Assembly (NCBI GenBank): GCA_013298265.1
Contig: JAAFHE010000187.1
Span: 1-7,136 of the forward strand
Source: Lysobacterales bacterium
GTDB lineage: Bacteria > Pseudomonadota > Gammaproteobacteria > Xanthomonadales > Rhodanobacteraceae
Direction: 5' to 3'
DNA length: 7,136 nucleotides
The notes beneath the pieces were generated by a model. It ran no database searches and had not been told where the DNA came from. It saw only the letters and a program-made list of their open reading frames with translations. This document shows positions 1 to 6,959 of the stretch, piece by piece; the stretch's first letter is position 1, and the number at the start of each line of letters is the position of its first letter. The position numbers and the translations under genes are program-made.

Positions 1-1224
1 GCGGCCGCGGCGCTGGTCAATCCCAATCACGAAGGCGATGCGTTCCCGAGCAAGGCGCTGGCTGGCGTCGGCGTCATGTTCTACGTGCTGCTCGCGCTGC
101 GCGCGCGCCTGCGGGACAACGGCTGGTTCGCGCAGCGTGCCGAACCCGACCTGTCGGCGCTGCTCGATCTGGTCGCGCTCGGCACGGTTGCCGACCTTGT
201 GCCGCTGGACTACAACAACCGCGTGCTGGTCGAGGCTGGCCTGCGTCGCATCCGCGCGCGGCAGGCCTGCTTAGGCATGCTCGCGCTGATTGAGGCGAGC
301 AAGCGCACGCCCGAAACGCTGTGCGCGAGCGACCTGGGTTTCGCGCTCGGGCCGCGCATCAACGCCGCCGGTCGCATGGACGACATGCGCCTGGGTATCG
401 AATGCCTGCTCTGCGACGAACCCGGACGCGCGCGCGAACTGGCCGAACGCCTGTCCGCGATCAATGCCGAGCGGCGCGAATTGCAGGCGCAGATGGTGGA
501 GCAGGGCGAGGCGACGGTGGCGCGGTACCTCGCGCGCTACGGTGCGGCGACGCTGCCGGTCGGCGTCGTGCTGTTCGAGCCCGACTGGCACGTCGGTGTG
601 ATCGGGCTCGTCGCCTCCAAGCTCAAGGAGCGCCTGCATCGACCCGTGATCGCGTGCGCACCGGCTGACGAGAGCGGCGAGGAGGTCAAGGCGTCCGGAC
701 GCTCCATCGCCGGCTTCCACCTGCGTGATGCGCTGGCCGAGGTCGATGCGAAGAAACCGGGCCTGCTCACGCGCTTCGGCGGCCATGCGATGGCCGCTGG
801 ATTGAGTCTTTCCGCTGGCCGTCTCGCCGAGTTCGCCGCGGAATTCGACGCGGTCGCGCGGCGGCGCCTGGATCCCATCCTGCTCGAGCCGGTGCTGCAT
901 ACCGACGGCTGTCTCGCCGCGCGCGACTACGATCTGGAACTCGCGCGCCAACTGCGTTTCGCCGGCCCCTGGGGCCAGGCGTTTCCCGAGCCGCTGTTCG
1001 ACGACGAATTCTGCCTCGTCAATTGGAAGCTCATGGGCCAGACCCACCTGCGCCTGACCTTGTCGCACGCGGACCGGCGTGATCCGCTGGAAGCGGTGAT
1101 GTTCGGCGGCTATACCGGATCGCCGCCGCCGCCGCGGCTGCGCGCGGCGTTCCAGCTCAGCATCGACGAATGGAACGGACGCGAGCGGCTGCGCCTGCTG
1201 GTGCGGCATATCGAAGCGGTGTAG
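1..1224 (+). CDS. recJ: Single-stranded-DNA-specific exonuclease RecJ, C-terminal part (5' end outside window)
   Basis: RecJ degrades single-stranded DNA 5' to 3' in recombination, mismatch repair and rescue of stalled forks, and acts in the cytoplasm. The frame is open from base 1 and ends at TAG 1222-1224, giving 407 residues of a protein usually near 570. The N-terminal DHH metal-binding motifs therefore lie mostly upstream of the window. Visible parts, numbered from the window start, are the end of the DHH domain (VNPN at about 7-10, SKALAGVGV at about 17-25, GTVADLVPL at about 61-69), GPRINAAGRMDD at 117-128, and the DHHA1 domain with DWHVGVIG at about 195, SGRS at 232-235 and GGH at 260-262. 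A C-terminal OB-like domain occupies roughly the last 100 residues. The last 19 codons and stop lie inside the first copy of a 127-bp tandem duplication. The reading frame is intact, so the protein is not altered. Confidence 0.95.
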   Translation, partial: AAAALVNPNHEGDAFPSKALAGVGVMFYVLLALRARLRDNGWFAQRAEPDLSALLDLVALGTVADLVPLDYNNRVLVEAGLRRIRARQACLGMLALIEASKRTPETLCASDLGFALGPRINAAGRMDDMRLGIECLLCDEPGRARELAERLSAINAERRELQAQMVEQGEATVARYLARYGAATLPVGVVLFEPDWHVGVIGLVASKLKERLHRPVIACAPADESGEEVKASGRSIAGFHLRDALAEVDAKKPGLLTRFGGHAMAAGLSLSAGRLAEFAAEFDAVARRRLDPILLEPVLHTDGCLAARDYDLELARQLRFAGPWGQAFPEPLFDDEFCLVNWKLMGQTHLRLTLSHADRRDPLEAVMFGGYTGSPPPPRLRAAFQLSIDEWNGRERLRLLVRHIEAV

Positions 1225-1419
1225 CGCAGTGCATTCGCTAGCCGCATTTCTCACACCCCTTCTACTGCGGCTGCCGATAGACTTGCCCTGACACGAATGG
1301 AACGGACGCGAGCGGCTGCGCCTGCTGGTGCGGCATATCGAAGCGGTGTAGCGCAGTGCATTCGCTAGCCGCATTTCTCACACCCCTTCTACTGCGGCTG
1401 CCGATAGACTTGCCCTGAC
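1166..1419. repeat. Perfect 127-bp tandem duplication of the recJ 3' end
   Basis: Positions 1166-1292 and 1293-1419 are identical over all 127 bases and directly adjacent. Identity stops exactly at the unit edges: 1165 G versus 1292 C on the left, and 1293 A versus 1420 G on the right. Each unit contains the last 59 bp of recJ including its TAG stop and 68 bp of downstream DNA. The second copy of the recJ tail has no start codon or ribosome binding site and should not be annotated as a gene. Either this is a very recent duplication, since no base has diverged even in the non-coding part, or it is a contig join in which a 127-base k-mer overlap was not collapsed. Confidence 0.97.
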
Positions 1420-1567
1420 GCCAGTACGACGCTTCTCGCTCCCTGACCCCGTTCCCCAACGGCCCTGCCCGGTGCGCCACACGAGCAGCCCTTTACCCGA
1501 GCGCCCCGAAGGGCGCGGCCCACAACACCCTGTTGTTTTTTCTCTCCTCTCTCGGTTGGATGTTCAT
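1225..1567. other. Non-coding region between recJ and the small membrane protein gene
   Basis: This 343-bp stretch holds the non-coding part of the first duplication unit, the whole second unit (ending at 1419), about 80 bp without visible features, and then the two hairpins and T tract at 1501-1541. A GTG-initiated in-frame extension of the downstream gene could reach back to 1472. It would have to be translated through both hairpins and gives a proline- and arginine-rich peptide unlike a conserved N terminus, so I treat the whole stretch as untranslated. I see no convincing promoter with paired -35 and -10 boxes. Confidence 0.6.
1501..1541 (+). terminator. Candidate rho-independent terminator: two hairpins followed by a T tract
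   Basis: A strong GC hairpin has arms GCGCCC (1501-1506) and GGGCGC (1511-1516) with loop CGAA. Five bases later a second hairpin has arms ACAACA (1522-1527) and TGTTGT (1531-1536) with loop CCC, running directly into six T residues (1536-1541). The second stem plus T tract has the geometry of an intrinsic terminator, although the stem is AT-rich and weak. It would end the recJ transcript. It lies only 26 bp before the start codon at 1568, so a leader or attenuator structure for the next gene is the alternative. Confidence 0.42.
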
Positions 1568-2101
1568 ATGAACAAAGAGATCGCGCGTTGCAACTCGGTC
1601 GTGATTGTCGAAGATGGAGAGCGCTGGATCTTCGGCCAGCAATCGAGCGCGGCGGATTCATCGACATTGATCTACGTGATCATCCTCATCGCGTTTATTG
1701 TCGCCATCAACGGGCTCTTCTTCCTGATGGGGTTGATTCCTGACGCTGGCGTCGGGGTTCGTATTGCCGGAGGGGGCATGATCGCTTCCGGTGTTGGACT
1801 CGGTTTTCTGTCTCGACATCTCCTTCGACGTCGCAGGCGTGCACGCGAAAATACGCAGAGTGTGCGTGCCCTTCTGATTCTGGACTTCGCCGAGAGGGTT
1901 TTGCGCAGCGGTGACGGCAAACAACTCGCACCACTCGAACGTGTGACGTTCAGCAAGGACTTTCAGCTCACGTCCTCCTCGAAGGCACTTCGGTGTCAAT
2001 GGGGCGGTGGTTCTCTCGTCGTCATGAGCGGCACACCTTTCGCAGACAGCATCGACGCAGGTATCCACGCGCTTCAGGCCAAAGGATTTCGAATCGCGTA
2101 A
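1568..2101 (+). CDS. Unrecognised small membrane protein, two transmembrane helices
   Basis: I do not recognise this 177-residue protein. The ATG at 1568 is chosen because TTGGA (1556-1560) lies 7 nt upstream as a weak ribosome binding site. An earlier in-frame GTG at 1472 would put two hairpins inside the coding region. A short hydrophilic N terminus (1-32) precedes two hydrophobic segments, about 33-57 and 61-81, the second glycine-rich. A basic cluster RRRRRAR follows at 87-93, then a soluble tail to 177. The positive charges suggest both ends are cytoplasmic, with a tight turn around PDAG. The tail contains a hydrophobic helix-like stretch near 98-112 and a short beta-like C-terminal part. 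No catalytic motif is evident. Codon third positions are visibly richer in A and T than in recJ, prfB or lysS, which hints at later acquisition. It sits alone between candidate terminators. Confidence 0.7.
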   Translation: MNKEIARCNSVVIVEDGERWIFGQQSSAADSSTLIYVIILIAFIVAINGLFFLMGLIPDAGVGVRIAGGGMIASGVGLGFLSRHLLRRRRRARENTQSVRALLILDFAERVLRSGDGKQLAPLERVTFSKDFQLTSSSKALRCQWGGGSLVVMSGTPFADSIDAGIHALQAKGFRIA

Positions 2102-2110
2102 GTTCCCCCA

Positions 2111-2127
2111 CTGCGCGAAGCGCGCAG
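2111..2127 (+). terminator. Hairpin just after the small membrane protein gene, possible terminator
   Basis: A perfect 7-bp GC-rich stem, CTGCGCG (2111-2117) and CGCGCAG (2121-2127), closes on the loop AAG nine bases after the stop codon. The following bases, CTTGCTTTG, are only mildly T-rich, so the case for an intrinsic terminator rests mainly on stem strength and position. Confidence 0.42.
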
Positions 2128-2387
2128 CTTGCTTTGAAGTGGCATTCGCGCGCGCCTGATATCGGCGAACTTTCCTCCGTTGTGTGTCGCTTCGAGAGCT
2201 GGGCGACTGCGCGAATGCAGTACGACTTGAGGGGATAGGCGGGATGAAGTGATCCCTTGAAGCAGCACAGTTCAAACCTACTGTCTGCGGGTCGCTCGTC
2301 CCTCTTGCCCCTCGGCGCAGCCGGTCCAAAACCAGCCTTCTTCGGTCCGTCGCGCATCTGGCGTGATGCCCGGCCCGTCGGGCGTTC

Positions 2388-2424
2388 AGAGTGATCAGAA
2401 CCTGCGGTTCTGGGCGATCACTCT
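2388..2424 (+). promoter_or_regulatory. 37-nt two-part hairpin upstream of prfB
   Basis: Outer arms AGAGTGATC (2388-2396) and GATCACTCT (2416-2424) are perfectly complementary over 9 bp. Inside them AGAACC (2397-2402) and GGTTCT (2406-2411) form a further 6-bp stem with loop TGC. The only unpaired bases are that loop and a GGGC bulge at 2412-2415. It ends 47 bp before the prfB start codon. No T tract follows, so it is unlikely to be a simple intrinsic terminator. It may be a structured 5' leader of the prfB transcript, a protein-binding inverted repeat, or a small dispersed repeat. The structure is seen directly; the role is unknown. Confidence 0.6.
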
Positions 2425-2471
2425 TCACCCCTGCTATCCTGCGCCTCTTTTGTCCATTGCCGGCCGCAGCC

Positions 2472-3597
2472 ATGATCGAAACCAATCCGATCTCCGCGCG
2501 CATCGACGACCTCAAGGGTCGGGTGCTGTCGCTTAGGGGGTATCTTTGACTACGAAACCAAGTCAGAGCGTCTCGAAGAAGTAAGTCGCGAACTGGAAAG
2601 TCCGACGGTCTGGGACAACCCGCAACGGGCCCAGGATCTGGGCAAGGAACGCGCTCAGCTCGAAAAGATCGTGCACGGCATCAGGAGCCTGATCGAAGGA
2701 TTCGACGGGGCCGCTGAGCTGCTGGAAATGGCCATTGCCGAAGCCGACGAGGGTACGGCGATCGCGGTGTCCGAGGATGTCGAGCGCCTCGCCGCGAAGG
2801 TCGACAAGCTCGAATTCCAGCGCATGTTCTCCGGCAAGATGGATGCGTCCAACGCCTTCGTCGACGTGCAGGCCGGCGCCGGCGGCACCGAGGCGCAGGA
2901 CTGGGCCGAGATGCTGCTGCGCATGTACCTGCGCTGGTGCGAGAACAAGGGCTGGAAGACGGAGCTCATGGAAGTCTCCGCTGGCGATGTCGCCGGCATC
3001 AAGAGCGCGTCGTTCCGCGTCGAGGGCGATTACGCCTACGGCTGGCTCAAGACCGAGATCGGCGTGCACCGCCTCGTGCGCAAATCGCCGTTCGATTCGG
3101 ACAACCGCCGCCACACCTCGTTCTCGTCGATCTTCGTCGCACCCGAGGTGGACGACGACATCGACATCGAGATCAATCCAGCCGACCTCAAGACCGACGT
3201 CTATCGCTCATCCGGCGCCGGCGGTCAGCACGTCAACAAGACCGACTCGGCCGTGCGCATCACGCATGTGCCCAGCGGCGTGGTCGTGGCCTGTCAGACC
3301 GAGCGTTCCCAGCACAACAACCGCGACCGCGCGATGAAGATGCTCAAGGCCAAGCTTTACGAGATCGAAGTACAGAAGCGCAATGCCGAAAAGGACGCGC
3401 TGGAAGCGACCAAGTCCGATATCGGCTGGGGCAGCCAGATCCGTTCCTACGTGCTCGATCAGTCGCGCATCAAGGACCTGCGTACCGGCGTGGAGCGTAC
3501 CGACACGCAGAAGGTGCTTGACGGCGATCTGGACGAATACATCGAGGCCAGCCTCAAGCTCGGCCTGGAAGCCGGTTCCAAGCGTATCGATGCGTAA
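2472..3597 (+). CDS. prfB: Peptide chain release factor 2, read through a programmed +1 frameshift (2472-2546 joined to 2548-3597)
   Basis: RF2 recognises UGA and UAA in the ribosomal A site and triggers hydrolysis of peptidyl-tRNA. The ATG at 2472 opens a 25-codon frame that ends at an in-frame TGA (2547-2549, codon 26). Decoding then continues one base ahead from GAC 2548 to TAA 3597, giving 374 residues, near the 365 of E. coli. Domain order is an N-terminal helical domain (about 1-110), the PCRF region with [10 protein letters not shown], the stop-codon-reading SPF tripeptide at 205-207, and the catalytic SGAGGQHVN with GGQ at 250-252. SPF identifies RF2 rather than RF1. Residue 246 is serine, not the threonine found in E. 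coli K-12. The GGQ glutamine is normally methylated by PrmC. No strong Shine-Dalgarno precedes the ATG. The stop is 25 bp before the first ankyrin gene, suggesting a shared transcript. An annotation pipeline ignoring the shift would report a truncated gene starting near 2671. Confidence 0.97.
2535..2550 (+). promoter_or_regulatory. RF2 autoregulatory +1 frameshift site
   Basis: The internal Shine-Dalgarno-like AGGGGG (2535-2540), a TAT spacer, the slippery CTT (2544-2546), the TGA (2547-2549) and the following C (2550) match the E. coli prfB site base for base. In the established mechanism the internal Shine-Dalgarno pairs with 16S rRNA, the Leu-tRNA on CUU slips forward by one base, and GAC is read next. 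Low RF2 slows termination at the UGA and favours the shift, so RF2 controls its own synthesis. The C after UGA makes a weak termination context, which also favours shifting. Confidence 0.97.
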
Positions 3598-3622
3598 TGT
3601 GGACATTCGGGAGAAAGCACCG

Positions 3623-4690
3623 ATGAGACGACTCCTGCTGGCGATGGTGCTGTCATGCCTGAGTCTGACCGCAGCGGCGAAACGCGCGCCGTCGGCGTCG
3701 GACGTGGTTGCGCAGATCGAGGCGCGCGTGGCGCAGGGCAGCGTCGATCCGGCGCGCGATCTCGCGCCCCTGCTCGACGGCCTGCGCGCGGCCAAGGACG
3801 ACTCGGCCAAGTCGACCTACATCGACGCGATCGAGGAACTCGGTGACGCGGGCGGCAGCAGTCCCGCCGCGGTCAAGGCCTGGCTCGTCGCCCATGCGCC
3901 GCCGGTGTTGCTGGACGTAGCGCGCGGCAATGCCAGCTGGAGCGTGCGTGGCGATGCGCTGATGACGCTGCGCAGCCTGGACGCCTCGGACGCGGCTTTC
4001 GACGAGGCGATCGCGCTGGCCAGGGCCGCGCAGGGCGACGGCGCCGGCTTCATTCACAGCCGCGGCGAACTGCTGCAGGACTGGAAGGACAGCCGCGGCC
4101 GGCACGGCGCGAAACCCGCCATCGCCAAACCCGTGGACGCGGCGAAGGAGCAGCGCGCGCTGGAATTCCTGCGCGCGCGCAGTATCGGTGCCTCCGGCGA
4201 CGCGTTGAACCGGGCGCTGATCGACGCCGAGGTCGACGTCGTGCAGGCGCTGATCGACGCCGGCGTCGACGCGACCGCGGCGGGTCCTGCCGGGATGACG
4301 CCGCTGGCCACGGCGACCATGATTTCGTGCGCGCAGAACAATCCGCTGGAACGCCAGCTCGCGGTCATCGACCTGCTGCTCGCGCACGGTGCCGACATCA
4401 AGCACACGGATACCCAGGGCAATACGGTGCTCATGGGCGCGGTGCAGTCCTGCCCGCTACCGATCATCGAAAAGCTCGTCACGGCTGGCGCGGCCCCCGA
4501 TCCGGTCAACGCGCAGCAGTTCACCCCGCTCAAGATGGCCTTCGTCAGCGGTCACTGGGACATCGCCGAATACCTCGTCGGCAAGGGCGCGCGGATCACC
4601 GCGACGGAGGCCGGGCAGGTGTTCTTCGAGAAACCCACCGACCCACGGCAGGCGGCGATCCTCGCCAAGGCGATCAAGCCGGCGAAGTAA
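3623..4690 (+). CDS. Exported ankyrin-repeat protein with a helical (HEAT-like) N-terminal region
   Basis: This 355-residue protein is probably periplasmic. The ATG at 3623 is preferred because GGGAG (3609-3613) lies 9 nt upstream and a signal peptide begins at once: MRR, a hydrophobic core at 4-16, and a likely signal peptidase I site after TAAA at residue 19. An in-frame ATG at 3590, overlapping the prfB end, would bury that signal. Cys12 lies inside the signal and lacks a good lipobox. Residues 20-190 are helix-rich; the part around 95-136 resembles HEAT repeats, but this is tentative. Four ankyrin repeats follow at about 192-220, 224-262, 266-298 and 300-330, with typical TPL and LLxxGA signatures. 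Mature cysteines are only C236 and C277. Ankyrin repeats bind proteins, and no catalytic motif is visible, so the partner is unknown. It lies 25 bp after prfB and 54 bp before its apparent paralogue. Confidence 0.88.
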   Translation: MRRLLLAMVLSCLSLTAAAKRAPSASDVVAQIEARVAQGSVDPARDLAPLLDGLRAAKDDSAKSTYIDAIEELGDAGGSSPAAVKAWLVAHAPPVLLDVARGNASWSVRGDALMTLRSLDASDAAFDEAIALARAAQGDGAGFIHSRGELLQDWKDSRGRHGAKPAIAKPVDAAKEQRALEFLRARSIGASGDALNRALIDAEVDVVQALIDAGVDATAAGPAGMTPLATATMISCAQNNPLERQLAVIDLLLAHGADIKHTDTQGNTVLMGAVQSCPLPIIEKLVTAGAAPDPVNAQQFTPLKMAFVSGHWDIAEYLVGKGARITATEAGQVFFEKPTDPRQAAILAKAIKPAK

Positions 4691-4744
4691 AGCGTCGGCG
4701 CGCCGCTGCTACGGAATGCGGTTCCACGGTCGGAGAAATTGCAG

Positions 4745-5365
4745 ATGCGTATCGAAAAAATACTCAGTGCCGCGATCCTCGGCGGCGCGAGCCTGCTTGC
4801 CGTCGCGGCGGACACCACCGCGCGCATGACACGCGAACAGGCCGAGCAGCTGATGGAGCAGGACGGCACGTCGGTAATGCAGGAGAACCTGCCGGTCAAT
4901 CTGTTCAACGCCAAGGCCGACATCGTCGAGGCGATGATCGTGCTGGGCGTCGATCCGAACGGCAAGCTGGAGCAGACACCGCAGACCACGCTGGAATTCG
5001 CGCTGTCCGCCTGTAGCGACACGCGCCTGGCCGAAGCGGACATCCAGCGCACGATCGCAGTGCTGTTGCGCGAAGGCGCGCGGCCGAACGACACCGGCAT
5101 GATGGGTACGCTGATCCTCGCCGCGCAGCAATGCACGCCCGGTATCGTCAGGCAGCTCGTTGCCGGCGGCGCGAAACTCGACCAGCGCACGCCGCAGGGC
5201 TATACGCCGCTGTCGATGGCGCTGATCGTGGGCAAGCTGGAAAACGCCGAGGCGCTGATCGACGCCGGCGCGCGGCTGTCGGCCGAAGGCGCGGCCAGAC
5301 TGACTGAAATGGGCGCCGGCAACGACCGGATGCTTGCGCTGGTGAAGCGCGCGAGCGCCAAGTAA
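4745..5365 (+). CDS. Exported ankyrin-repeat protein, short paralogue of the upstream gene
   Basis: This 206-residue protein begins with a clear signal peptide: MRIEK, a hydrophobic core at 6-20 and a likely cleavage site after AVA (19-21). The ATG at 4745 is preferred over a TTG at 4739 because GGAG (4732-4735) is 9 nt from the ATG but only 3 nt from the TTG. After a short helical linker, four ankyrin-like repeats lie at about 48-76, 80-117, 120-150 and 153-182. They align repeat by repeat with the last four of the upstream protein, including the closing segment YTPLSMAL, matching FTPLKMAF there. It lacks that protein's 170-residue N-terminal region. The only cysteines are C90 and C130, at the same repeat positions as C236 and C277 upstream. 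It is probably periplasmic and a protein-interaction module of unknown partner. The pair appears to have arisen by tandem duplication followed by strong divergence. Confidence 0.87.
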   Translation: MRIEKILSAAILGGASLLAVAADTTARMTREQAEQLMEQDGTSVMQENLPVNLFNAKADIVEAMIVLGVDPNGKLEQTPQTTLEFALSACSDTRLAEADIQRTIAVLLREGARPNDTGMMGTLILAAQQCTPGIVRQLVAGGAKLDQRTPQGYTPLSMALIVGKLENAEALIDAGARLSAEGAARLTEMGAGNDRMLALVKRASAK

Positions 5366-5387
5366 GCGGGCGCCCGGTAAGCGGGCG
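5362..5387 (+). repeat. Short direct repeat that duplicates a stop codon after the second ankyrin gene
   Basis: GTAAGCGGGCG occurs at 5362-5372 and again at 5377-5387, a 15-bp period. The first copy contains the TAA stop of the ankyrin gene, and the second puts another TAA (5378-5380) in the same frame five codons later. The same bases can form a 6-bp hairpin, CGCCCG (5371-5376) with CGGGCG (5382-5387). No T tract follows, so I do not call a terminator before lysS. Confidence 0.6.
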
Positions 5388-5423
5388 ATGGCCCCGGAAT
5401 TCTGATTCGATGGGAAGAATGCG

Positions 5424-6955
<1,532 letters not shown>

Positions 6956-6959
<4 letters not shown>

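Larger units (their letters stand above)
2102..2471. other. 370-bp intergenic region rich in inverted repeats, upstream of prfB
   Basis: No gene is supported here on either strand. Besides the hairpins listed separately at 2111-2127 and 2388-2424, three smaller symmetries are visible. A 10-bp inverted repeat GCATTCGCGC (2142-2151) pairs with GCGCGAATGC (2209-2218) across 57 bases. GGGAT (2241-2245) pairs with ATCCC (2252-2256). ACAGT (2267-2271) pairs with ACTGT (2280-2284). GCCCG (2368-2372) can also pair with CGGGC (2379-2383). A 10-base direct repeat ACTGCGCGAA occurs at 2110-2119 and 2206-2215. The prfB promoter should lie in the second half, but I cannot place it; TATCCT at 2434-2439 is a possible -10 without a convincing -35. 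Confidence 0.5.

Noticed and set aside
271..1374. Long minus-strand frame opposite recJ running through the duplication
   Set aside because: It is the antisense of recJ, and its start region arises only because the 127-bp unit is repeated.
1293..1419. Integrative-element attachment site, because the recJ 3' end is repeated
   Set aside because: The two copies are directly adjacent with no cargo between them and no integrase gene is present; an assembly join or simple tandem duplication explains the pattern better.
2241..2290. tRNA-like arms, with GTTCAAAC in a small stem-loop
   Set aside because: The loop is eight bases rather than seven, no acceptor stem or anticodon arm can be drawn around it, and there is no other sign of a tRNA.
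2022..2357. 111-residue minus-strand frame in the intergenic region before prfB
   Set aside because: It overlaps the 3' end of the plus-strand gene, spans several inverted repeats, has a scattered arginine- and cysteine-rich composition and no visible ribosome binding site; I could not support it as a gene.
2408..2439. prfB promoter with -10 TATCCT at 2434-2439
   Set aside because: No acceptable -35 box lies at 16-18 bp spacing; the best upstream match is too far away, so I did not annotate it.
1658..2515. Long open frame on the minus strand, opposite the small membrane protein gene and the prfB start
   Set aside because: It runs antisense through a well-supported plus-strand gene and into prfB, its peptide has no recognisable domain or hydrophobic pattern, and long antisense frames are common in GC-rich DNA.
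3624..3670. Lipoprotein signal in the first ankyrin protein (Cys12)
   Set aside because: The residues before the cysteine (Val-Leu-Ser) do not fit a lipobox, the cysteine is too close to the N terminus, and a better signal peptidase I site follows at residue 19.
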